From NCBI GenBank assembly GCA_033557465.1, contig CM066031.1, forward strand, positions 1,227,205,312 to 1,227,269,311: a stretch of DNA of 64,000 nucleotides, given 5' to 3'. The DNA is from Ichthyophis bannanicus (lineage: Eukaryota > Chordata > Amphibia > Gymnophiona > Ichthyophiidae). Positions within the stretch are counted from its first letter, which is position 1, and each line of letters starts with the position of its first letter. The notes under the pieces were generated by a model, which did no database searches, was not told where the DNA came from, and saw only the letters and a list, made by a program, of their open reading frames with translations. Of this stretch, positions 1 to 9,772 are shown piece after piece. The translations under genes and the position numbers were made by a program.

Positions 1-664
1 TAACAAATGAAATACTAACAAATACTTAGAATAGGCTTAGCAACACCTTATAATAAGAAAGCTTAACAAAAACGCCTAAGAATCACTCCAAATCATGCTT
101 TTTACTGTGCCTTCACTGCTAAACGTGCCTCATGCGCGCGCATCAACGACGTGGCCTTCAAAGAATCTAAACTGCCACTCTTAACCGCGCAGCAATCAAA
201 TCATCATAGTTGCAGCATTTTCAAAGAAAAAATGCCTAAATTGCTTTTTCCCCACCCCCGGGCCTCCGATCATAAGTTTCTATGCAGATCGGATAAACCT
301 GGAAGTGCCTTTAATCAAATTAACCAGAATAAAAACGGCAGCTTAATTTGTTCTCCAGACACAAACTTTCTTTAAAGGCAAGACTTTACCTTTTCGACGA
401 GAGAAAACAGGTAAAAGACGCCTTACTTCTTTTCAGTGCTCCTCTCCAAACCGAAGTAGGATCGGGAGACTTAATGCAGCCTCAAATACCATGGTTTCTA
501 AAGCGGTAAACTCCAGAGAGGGAGGGCAGGAGCTAGCTCTTAAAACTACAGCACCATTTTAGTTGCATTCCTAGTATTTTTTTTTTTTAACGAAATAAAA
601 GATTAATTAAAAAAGAACTAAAACTCAATTGTCCCTCTATAGAGCCCAGGTCTAGATTCTACAA
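1..664. other. Unclassified; right part resembles the DIRS-associated terminal module
   Basis: No gene is recognised in this stretch. From about 540 it changes into a T-run followed by A-rich DNA and then the palindromic module at 665-774. The same order is seen before the related modules at 23534 and 63276. That suggests the end of a transposon whose body lies left of the window. The ORF at 151-375 has no family resemblance. Confidence 0.4.
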
Positions 665-774
665 CCTCCAGCTGCTTGGAGACTGAACAAACAGAAGCCA
701 GGAGGCGGTCCCTCAGGAGGTTATAGTGGTGACATCAGAAGAGTGTCATTGTTCAGTCTCCAAGCTGCAGGAGG
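665..774. repeat. Palindromic module, copy 1
   Basis: Arms at 665-688 and 751-774 are near-perfect inverted repeats containing cttggagactgaac and gttcagtctccaag, with a 62-bp loop containing gtgacatcag. The module is followed by gggactggactggag. Related copies occur at 23534-23640 and 63276-63381, the last just inside a DIRS terminus. Confidence 0.7.
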
Positions 775-879
775 AACTTGTATCCCAGAAATTCCGGGAC
801 TGGACTGGAGTGATGTAAAGTAACTTGCCACGTTTTGGATCTGAACTTATTGACCCTGCATCAGGTCATTGAAATCCAG

Positions 880-1808
880 TAGTCAGACTCCAAAGACCTC
901 CTAAAAAGGCTTCACAAACTCCAGCATGTATCCCCTTTGAGAACCTCAAGGACCTATTGGGTCAACAATGTGGGTTCAACAAGACTGCCTATCCCTTGGA
1001 ATAACTTCACAGATCTCATTGAGAGCTTACTGACTTTCAAGGAAGCTCCTGAGTCCCAGTGCTGGGATCTAAAGAACTGACCCTGCTTTGGTTTAGATCC
1101 TTAAAAGGAATAGGCTTTGCCAGGACACTTCCCAGCCCTGAAATACCCCTACATTCCTTGCTGTGCCCCGAGCAAGGAACCTTTGGGCCCATCTTCTGGG
1201 AGCCTCTGTAGGCAAGCCACGCCCAGATTCCTTCACCAGCTTTTCTAGGTCTTCCTCAAAGAGCAAACTTGTCCTGTAAAACGTGTTGCATCCAAGTTGT
1301 GACTGTGCAAGGCCCATTATGGATATCTGCCACAACTATGCTCCAGACTTGTGTCTTGTGACCTCAGAGCTGTCTAGCAATTGCTGGATTCAGCATGAGT
1401 GCTCAGGTCACGGGGGGGGGGGGGGGGGGGGGGGGGGGGAGGGGCATAAAGTACCATCTGAATATCCAAGGCAAATTCACAAAAGCATCAAGGATTTCCA
1501 CACTATTATGAATCCTTTCAGTGCAGTGTCACCTTCCACCAGAAGTGCTATGTGCTTTGTCACTGACCAGTGCATCCACTTTCAAGACTCCAAAAGTAGT
1601 TCCATCTCCCCTTGGGGCACAGAATATAGCTGAGAGCATTTTAGTGCCCCTCAGCCCCAGCTCTAGCCTCCCCATTGAGGGGACAAGCTTTTGCAAGGGC
1701 TTAGGAAGTGACAGGAGGCTGGAGGGCCAATGCCACCCCTCCAGGATAGCATCTGCTTGAGAAACCTGTTGGAGAGGTGTCTGCAATGTGCAGGGCTGCC
1801 ATGGCATT
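880..1808 (-). pseudogene. Relic of a second-family DIRS gag gene
   Basis: Minus-strand translation around 1093-1335 contains LLFEEDLEKLVKESG, matching LLFGEDLGKLVKDLG in the gag of the second-family DIRS at 59600-61079. The surrounding bases (cattatggatatctgcca, cttcaccagcttttctagg) align with the same region of that copy. The relic has stops, frameshifts and a run of 28 G at 1412-1439. Gag of DIRS elements is thought to form the nucleoprotein particle. There is no RT or recombinase part here. It abuts the left end of another DIRS at 1809. Confidence 0.6.
1412..1439 (+). repeat. Run of 28 G
   Basis: Uninterrupted G run ending in an A at 1440. Such a run can form a G-quadruplex; its length may vary or be an assembly artefact. 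Confidence 0.9.
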
Positions 1809-2776
1809 AAGCATAATTACTCACCTGTAACAGGTGTTCAGGGGACAGTAGGAATCCTTGCATATAAAAGATTCCCCCAACTACAGGCTACCAAAAAAAA
1901 CCGCAAAGGCCACAGGTGACCAAAAAAGGTGAACCGTGAGCAGTAACAGTCAAGGAACTGCAAGACCCACAAGTGGCCACAAGTGTCAAGTGAGGAACCA
2001 GTTCTCCAATAGCCTCAACACATTGAAGGGTCAGAGAGCAGGAGTTGCCTTAGTTATCCGTTTGGGGTGTAAGGCGCTATCCTGGTGGACTCCCTCTCCA
2101 GGCAGTAATGAGTTGCAAAGGTATGGACAGAGGATCATGTGGCAGCCCAGCACATCTCTGGCAAGTGGATAAGAGCACAGGTTCAGACACTGTCATAGCC
2201 AAACACTGTGTGGCACTTCAGCAAGAAACCAGCCTGCTTGTAGAAGGCAATGCACTCTGCCACCTAAGTGGACAGGGTATGCTTGGAGAGCACTGCCCCC
2301 AGCCGATTTGGGTTGTAAGACATGAAAAGCTGCAAAGAGTGATGGTGGGCCTTGGTATGCTCTAGGTAGCAAGCCAGGGCCTGTTTACAGTCCAGAGTGT
2401 GGAGAGTGGCCTCTGCCCTGTCTGCATGAGGCTGCAGGAAGGTGGTGGGAACCACCACCTCTTGGTTAAGGAGGAAACTTGGAGGGTGCATGCAGAGCAT
2501 GACCATGTTCTTGTAGCCTGGAGCACGCTAACCCAGCAAAGGTGAGCACCACTTTTCAGGAGAGAAATATTGGAGGTGGCAAGAACTAAGGTTTCTAAAG
2601 GCGGCACTGTAAGCTTTGAGAGAACATTGAGATCCCATTCTGCTGCCAGGAGGCAGATGGGTGGGCATGAAAGCAGTAGGCCCCTTAGAGTCACAAGGGG
2701 CTGAGCAGATAGGGGCTTATCCTTGATCAGATGGTGTGCAGATAGCATGCCAAAGGTGTACTCTAACAGAGTCTAA

Positions 2777-4884
2777 CAGAATAAATGACCTGGAAAGTGG
2801 AATAACGAGTGAGGTTATCAAATTTGCAGATGACACAAAACTATTTAAAGTTGTTAAAACCCAAGAGGATTGTGGAAAATTGCAAGAGGATCTTGATAAA
2901 TTGGAAGACTGGGCATCAAAATGGCAGATGAAATTTAATGTGGACAAGTGCAAGGTTATGCACCTAGGGAAGAACCCAAACTATGGTTACACGATGCAAG
3001 GTTCCACATTAGGAACCACCACCCAGGAAAAAGATTTAGGCGTCATTGTGGATACCATGTTAAAACCCTCGGCCCAGTGTGCAGCGGCGGCCAAGAGAGC
3101 AAATAGAATGCTAGGTATCATAAGGAAAGGAATGGAAAATAAAACAAAGGATATTATAATTTATTTATTTATTTATATTCTCTTATATACCGCACTATTC
3201 AGCATCAGCACGGTTCACATAGAACAAAAATCTCAGTACAGTCAACTTGCATGAGTTTACAGATAACAAGGGAAGGAACTTGGATAACAAGGGAAACTAT
3301 CTACAAACTATTTACAGGTGTAATACTGAATAGGTACATGTTACTAGGAACAGGATCAATCGTTATAGAGAATCAGCCTAATCATGTTATTGAGACATCG
3401 TGGAATTGGGTAACTGGGTGGTATCACTGATGTCAATGGGTGTTGATGACTCTATAAGATACTTATTGAATAGATGGAATTTGAGGGCTTTCCTGAATTG
3501 TGATAAGCTGTTGATAGCCCGGATGCCAAGGGGTAGTGCATTCCAGCACCTAGGGGCACAAAGGATAATGGCTCTGTTGGCAGTAGATGAAGAGCAGCTT
3601 GTAAGGGCCTTTGGGAGCTTTAGGGAGTTGATGGTCGAGGATCTTCTTGCTCTGTTTGGTGTAGTGGTGTTAATAAGGGCAGATAAGATGTAGCGGAGAG
3701 CTTATTGAGAGCTTTGAATGTGATAAGAAGAGTTTTGAAGAGAATTCTGGCCTGAATGGGTAGCCAATGTAATTGGATCAGCAGAGGAGTAATATGGTCA
3801 GTCCTTGCGGCTCCCTGAAGTACCCTTGCTGCGGCATTCATCGCCAGCTGCAACAGGTTTAATGTGGATTGAGGAAGACCTTGAAGAATGACATTAGCGT
3901 AGTCGAAGTGAGGCATGATCAATGTCTGGTATACTGTCCTGAAATCTTTTGGTTCCAACATGGAGCGTAGGTGTCTCAAAGATCGGATCTTATAGTATAC
4001 TGTTCTGACTGTTTCCTATGTGGGACTTCATATCTAGGCGTTGATCCAGAATGACTCCTAGGTAGCATATTGAGGGTTTGGATTGCAGTTCAGCCTCCTT
4101 AGTCTTGAGATATTGTGGTGGGTTAAAGTTGGGGTTCCTCGTGATAAAGAGGACTTCCGTTTTCTTATGTTGTATACGGAGGTTTTGGGAGAGAAGCCAG
4201 TCAGAAACTGCATTGAAACAGTTTATTATAGGGGAGAGGTCCTCTATATCGTTCCATGGTGAGACCGCACCTTGAATATTGTGTGCAATTCTGGTCGCCG
4301 TATCTTAAAAAGGATATAGAGTTATTAGAAAAGGTTCAGAGAAGAGCCACCAAAATGGTAAAGGGGATGGAAGGATACTCCTATGAAGAAAGGCTAAAAA
4401 GGTTAGGGCTCTTTAACCTGGAAAAGAGACGGCTGAGGGGAGATATGATAGAAGTCTATAAATTAATGAGCGGAGTGGAACGGGTAAACGTAGATCGATT
4501 GTTTACCTTATCAGAATATAGAAAGACTAGGGGACATGCAATGAAGCTACAGGGTAAAACTATTTAAGACTAATAAAAGAAAATATGTTTTCACTCAACG
4601 TGTAATCAAACTCTGGAATTTGTTACCGGAGGATGTAGTAAAGGCTGTTAGTGTAGTTGGGTTTAAAAAAGGTTTGGACAAGTTCCTGGAGGAAAGGTCC
4701 ATAAGCCATTATTAAGAAGGGACCCAGGATATCAATGCTTGAACCAATACAAGCATTGTGGAACCTGTGTCCCTTGGGGAAACTGCTAGGTACATATGAC
4801 CTAGATTGGCCACTGTTGGAAACAGAATACTGGGCTTGATGGACCTTGGTCTGACCCAGTATGGCATATCTTATGTTCTTATGT
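2777..4884 (+). mobile_element. CR1 LINE fragment, 3' part, with nested L2
   Basis: The plus strand encodes the end of a CR1-clade reverse transcriptase: FADDTK (the catalytic F/YADD motif), then WQMKFNVDKCKVMHLGK, and after the L2 insertion [20 protein letters not shown]. The 3' end is gggtcagacc...aagcccagta reversed and finishes in ttatgttcttatgttc, the short terminal repeat typical of CR1. The 5' part was never present, as usual for a truncated LINE insertion. The element sits inside the DIRS recombinase region and is close in sequence to the copy at 6203-9772. Confidence 0.88.
3161..4240 (-). mobile_element. L2-like LINE 3' fragment inserted in CR1
   Basis: It starts with a (ttta)n tail and ataccgcactattcagcatc, the reverse complement of the L2 3' end seen at 53500-53572. 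The minus strand of 3620-3979 encodes FRTVYQTLIMPHFDYANVIL, the C-terminal LINE domain also found in the L2 at 52700-52823. CR1 sequence runs up to ggatattataat at 3160 and resumes at cctctatatcg at 4241, so the L2 is the younger of the two. Confidence 0.82.
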
Positions 4885-5502
4885 TCAGTCCTGCCTTTGA
4901 CAAGTAAGCAGGTACTGCAGCACCAGCTAGACAGAACAGGAGGGATTGATCTGATTCTCTGTGCACAACACACTCCACCATGTGAAGGCATGGGTATGGT
5001 GTGTGGAAGACTAGAGGGAAACCAGGAGGACCTCCTCCACCTCATTTGATGGACTGAAGGGGGCCAAGGCTACTCTTTCAGCAGTCAGTCAGGGACCCCA
5101 GTTGGAGTGCAGGAGAGTACTGTCCTCCTGCAAGACCAGGTCTGGGGCTCACCCCAGGGGAACTGGGGAGCACCTGACATGTGGAGAAGCAAGGGAGCAG
5201 AAGGTACCACAGCTGCTGGGCCCACTGAGGAGCCATCAGTATCAAGATGGCTGTTGAGCTGGACCTTGAACGGGATTCTTGGCGATAAGCATTGTTGGTG
5301 GGAAGGCATAAAGGAGGCCTGTCCACAGGATGAGGAATGCATCTACCACCACCCAAAAGGTATGTGACTCCCTTAAGCAAAAGCAGGGCAGCTGAGCATT
5401 GGCTGGACTGGCAAAGAGGTCCATTCGTGGTAGCCCCTAGAGATGAATAGCTGGCAGGCCACTCAGAGGCCTAGCTGCTATTTGTGCAATTAGAAGGACC
5501 TA

Positions 5503-6101
5503 CTAATATATATGGGAAACCCTCTATTTTAATCAAGATAAGATTCTGATTTTATGCCTTATGTGTGACCAAACTATTGCATTATTATCATGTTAGTTTG
5601 AACCCTTGGTCTCAGCTCAAAATATTTTGCAATATGGAGCCACTTGCTCCTAGGCTGCAAAAACTCCGATTACATCAGCGACCAAACATCGGGTTCAGGA
5701 ATTTTTTTAAGATATTAACTGGTCATACATTTAAAGGCTTAAATAGAAACCAAGACTTATCTTAAATAATTGAAGCTTGTTCTATTTTATGCTGACAGTA
5801 GTTGTGCTATAGGTTCGCCACAGGTTGCACATTATCCCCAACGCGACCTCTCTGGTACCGCACGTTTCAATTCCTCCTCAGGGGGTTCTTGTAGAGCAAA
5901 ACCTAGCACTGTCTGCAAAAACATAGCCACAAACAAAAATCGAGGTTTTGCAGCCTAGGAGCAAGTGGCTCCATATTGCAAAATATTTTGAGCTGAGACC
6001 AAGGGTTCAAACATGATAATGATGCAATAGTTTGGTCACACATAAGGCATAAAATCAGAATCTTATCTTGATTAAAATAGAGGGTTTCCCATACATATTA
6101 G
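5503..6101. mobile_element. 599-bp MITE with long terminal inverted repeats and TA duplication
   Basis: The left end ctaatatatatgggaaaccc and the right end gggtttcccatacatattag are inverted copies. The inverted similarity continues inward for about 150 bp on each side, through ataagattctgattttat and tggagccacttgctcctagg. A TA stands on each side (5501-5502 and 6102-6103). There is no transposase ORF. TA duplication and the long inverted repeats suggest a non-autonomous Tc1/mariner-type element, but the family is inferred only from the duplication. Confidence 0.8.
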
Positions 6102-6374
6102 TATTTACCCCTCTGTATAGTGGACCATCAATCACCACTGTGAATACACAATTGAAGGACCTGGCTGAGTCAATCTGCCAGGGCATTGTCCTGGCCCAGC
6201 AGAGACATAAGAACATAAGATATGCCATACTGGGTCAGACCAAGGTCCATCAAGCCCAGTATTCTGTTTCCAACAGTGGCCAATCTAGGTCATACGTACC
6301 TAGCAGTTTCCCCAAGGGACACAGGTTCCACAATGCTTGGTATTGGTTCAAGCATTGATATCCTGGGTCCCTTC

Positions 6375-9329
6375 TTAATAATGGTTTATGGACCTTTCCT
6401 CCAGGAACTTGTCCAAACCTTTTTTAAACCCAGCTACACTAACAGCCTTTACTACATCCTCCGGTAACAAATTCCAGAGTTTGATTACACGTTGAGTGAA
6501 AAAATATTTTCTTTTATTAGTCTTAAATAGTTACCCTGTAGCTTCATTGCATGTCCCCTAGTCTTTCTATATTCTGATAAGGTAAACAATCGATCTACGT
6601 TTACCCGTTCCACTCCGTTCATTAATTTATAGACTTCTATCATATCTCCCCTCAGCCGTCTCTTTTCCAGGTTAAAGAGCCCCAACCTTTTTAGCCTTTC
6701 TTCATAGGAGTAGCCTTCCATCCCCTTTACCATTTTGGTGGCTCTTCTCTGAACCTTTTCTAAAATCGCTATATCCTTTTTAAGATACGGCGACCAGAAT
6801 TGCACACAATATTCAAGGTGCGGTCTCACCATGGAACGATATAGAGGCATTATAATATCTTTTGTTTTATTTTCCATTCCTTTCCTTATCATACCTAGCA
6901 TTCTATTTGCTCTCTTGGCCGCCGCTGCACACTGGGCCGAGGGTTTTAACATGGTATCCACAAGGACGCCTAAATCTTTTTCTTGGGTGGTGGTTCCTAA
7001 TGTGGAACCTTGCATCGTGTAACCATAGTTTGGGTTGTTCTTCCCTAGGTGCATAACCTTGCACTTCTCCACATTAAATTTCATCTGCCATTTTGATGCC
7101 CAGTCTTCCAATTTATCAAGATCCTCTTGCAATTTTCCACAATCCTCCTGGGTTTTAACAACTTTAAATAGTTTTGTGTCATCAGCAAATTTGATAACCT
7201 CACTCGTTATTCCACTTTCCAGGTCATTTATGAATATGTCAAAAAGCAGCGGACCCAGCACAGATCCCTGGGGTACACCACTATTCACCTTTCTCCATTG
7301 GGAAAATTGGCCATTTAGCCCTACCCTCTGCTTTCTATCTTTTAACCAGTTCCTGATCCACAGTAGTACACTGCCTCCTATCCCATGACTCTTTAGTTTT
7401 GCCAAAAGTCTCTGATGAGGGACCTTGTCAAAGGCTTTCTGAAAGTCCAGATACACAATATCAACCGACTCACCTTTGTCCACCTGTTTATTCACTCCTT
7501 CAAAAAAACATAACAGATTAGTAAGACAAGATCTTCCTTGTCTAAAGCCATGTTGGCTGTCTCCCATTAGGTCATGACTATCTATATGCTGAGTAATTTT
7601 ATTTTTTATGATGGTTTCTACCATTTTTCCCGGTACTGATGTCAGGCTCACCGGTCTGTAGTTTCCCGGATCACCCCTCGAACCCTTTTTAAAAATTGGT
7701 GTTACATTGGCGATCCTCCAATCCTCAGGTATTAGAGATGATTTTAATGATAGTTCACAGATTACTGATAGCAGGTCTGCAATCTCAAATTTCAGTTCTT
7801 TCAACACCCTTGGATGTATACCATCCGGCCCAGGTGATTTGCTACTCTTCAGTTTATCTAATAGTTGTAAGACATCTTCCCGATGTATCGATATTTCCTT
7901 CAATCCTTCCACACCTTTAAATACCACTTCAGTCGTGGGTAACATCCCTACATCTTCCTCAGTAAAGACCGAAGCAAAGAATTCATTCAGTCTCTCCGCT
8001 ATCGCCTTGTCGCCTCTTAGTGCTCCTTTAACCCTTTATCATCTAATGGACCAACTGACTCTCTCACGGGTTTTTTGCTACGAATGTACTTGAAAAGGTC
8101 TTTATTTTGCGTTTTTGCTTCCGCAGCAAGCTTCTTCTCAAATTCTCTCTTTGCCTGCCTTATCAATGCCTTGCATTTGACTTGCCAGTGCTTGTGCTGT
8201 TTCCAGGTTTCATCATTTGGCTCTTTTTTCCATTTCTTGAAAGATGCTTTTTTGGCAACAGCCTCTCTGACCTCAGCTTTAAACCATGCTGGCAATTTTT
8301 TAGACTTCCTTCCACTTTTCTTAAAGCGTGGAATACAGCTGGTCTGGGCTTCCAAGATAGTATTTTTCAACAACACCCAAGCTTGATGTACGTCTAACCT
8401 TTGCAACTGCTCCTTTTAGTTTTTTCTTAACTGTTTTCCTCATTCTATCATAGTCTCCCTTTCGAAAGTTAAAGGGTAGTACTGTGGATTTCCTTACTAT
8501 CCCTCCTCCACTAATTAAATCAAAGGTGATCATGCTATGATCACTATTGCCAAGTGGCCCCAACACCCTTATCTCTTGCACTACATCTGGTGTTCCACTA
8601 AGGACTAGGTCTAATATTGCTTCCCCTCTGGTCGGTTCATGAACCAGCTGCTCCAAGAAGCAGTCATTTATTTCATCTAGGAACTTTATCTCCCTAGCAT
8701 GTCCTGTTGTGACACTGACCCAGTCGATGCCGGGGTAATTGAAATCACCCATTATTATTACTGCACTGTAACTTTTGCTAGCTTCCTTGATTTCTTTGAG
8801 CATTTCATCATCCATTTGTTCATTCTGGCCAGGCGGACGATAGTACACCCCCACTGCCATCGCCTTCCCCTTCTTACATGGAATTTCAATCCATAGAGAT
8901 TCTACAGCAATTTTTGTTTCTTGCAAAACTTTAATCCTTTCTGATTCAATGCCCTCTCTAACAGAGCGCAACCCCTCCACCAATTTGATCAGCTCTATCA
9001 TTTCGATATAGTTTGTACCCAGGTATCACAGTGTCCCACTGGTTGTCCTCCTTCCACCATGTCTCTGATATTCCAATCATATCTAACCTCTCATTTAGTG
9101 CTATATATTCTAACTCTCCCATCTTGTTTTGTAGACTTCTAGCATTTGCATACAAGCATTTTAGAGACTGTATTTTATTCATATTAATTTGGCTATTGGT
9201 AGACATGGGTAATTTGGGATCTTTAAGTTCTGTCTGCTCCATACTCGAGGGCATTTGGGCTACTTTACTCTTTTTTGAAACCTCTCTGCTTTTTGTAGTA
9301 TCCTTCAAGGATACATTCTTCCGAACCAT
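6375..9329 (-). pseudogene. CR1 ORF2, endonuclease and reverse transcriptase, several frameshifts
   Basis: It starts at ATG 9329. The AP-endonuclease domain shows YANARSLQNKMGELE, MIGISETWW, VGVYYRPPGQ, IIMGDFNYPGIDW and SDHSMI in order. The RT domain shows SSKSPGPDGIHP, NYRPVSLTS, QHGFRQGRSC, VYLDFQKAFDKVPH, GVPQGSVLGPLLF and FADDTK, then the CR1 C-terminal domain [16 protein letters not shown]. All catalytic motifs are visible. The frame changes near 8980, 8390, 8020 and 6530, so at least four indels separate the pieces 8958-9329, 8321-9001, 8017-8406 and 6485-7945. The final residues match the CR1 piece at 53781. The enzyme would nick target DNA and prime reverse transcription there. Confidence 0.9.
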
Positions 9330-9364
9330 GCGCTCTTGGGCGACTGTCGGCTTTCCCCTATTAT

Positions 9365-9772
9365 CTAGTTTAAAAGCTGCTCTATCTCCTTTTTAAAGGT
9401 TAATGCCAGCAGCCTGGTTCCATCCCGGTTAAGGTGAAGCCCATCCCTTCGGAAGAGCCCCTCCTTTCCCCAGAATGTTCCCCAGTTCCTAACAAATCCG
9501 AACCCCTCATCTCTGCACCATTGTCTCATCCACGCATTGAGACTCCGGAGCTCTGCCTGCCTATTGGGTCCTGCGCGTGGAACGGGAAGCATTTCGGAGA
9601 ACGCTACCCTGGAAGTTCTGGATTTCAACTTCCTACCTAAAAGCCTAAATTTAGCTTCCAGAACCTCCCTACCACATTTTCCTATGTCATTGGTACCAAC
9701 ATGTACCAAGACAGCAGACTCCTCCCCAGCACTATCTAAGACTGCCCACAGGAGCATCCCACCCTTGTCAGC
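9365..9772 (-). pseudogene. CR1 ORF1 esterase domain, 5'-truncated
   Basis: The frame contains AVLVHVGTNDIGKCGREVL and, near its end, RRDGLHLNRDGTRLLA. These are the GxND and DGxHL motifs of the SGNH-hydrolase (esterase) domain known from CR1 ORF1 proteins. The frame ends at a proper stop at 9365. Upstream the open frame runs without a break into antisense-side DIRS recombinase sequence (to 10051), giving a chance 228-residue chimera. The real ORF1 start is lost at the CR1/DIRS junction near 9772. Confidence 0.8.

Larger units (their letters stand above)
1809..6202 (-). mobile_element. Old DIRS retrotransposon, left half, broken by CR1 and a MITE
   Basis: The left terminus (attactcacctgtaacagg, then ggggacagtaggaatcc) is a diverged version of the DIRS end at 16474. 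Minus-strand recombinase sequence follows at about 2264-2770, recognisable as PLVTLRGLLLSCPPICLLA, parallel to the better YR frames at 37092 and 38529. A CR1 (2777-4884) interrupts it. DIRS sequence resumes at 4885-5502 with methyltransferase/RNase H-like pieces, is split again by a MITE, and ends at about 6202 where another CR1 begins. No reading frame is intact. The right half of this copy is absent. Confidence 0.7.
6203..9772 (-). mobile_element. Nearly full-length CR1 LINE
   Basis: Read on the minus strand, this element has the end of ORF1 (esterase domain), then ORF2 (AP endonuclease and reverse transcriptase), then a 3' untranslated tail ending in gaacataagaacataag repeats at 6205. Only the 5' part of ORF1 is missing, cut where DIRS sequence begins at about 9773. 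The copy is close in sequence to the CR1 pieces at 2777, 24645 and 53584, so one CR1 lineage has been repeatedly active here. Both ORFs are broken, so this copy cannot move by itself. Confidence 0.9.
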
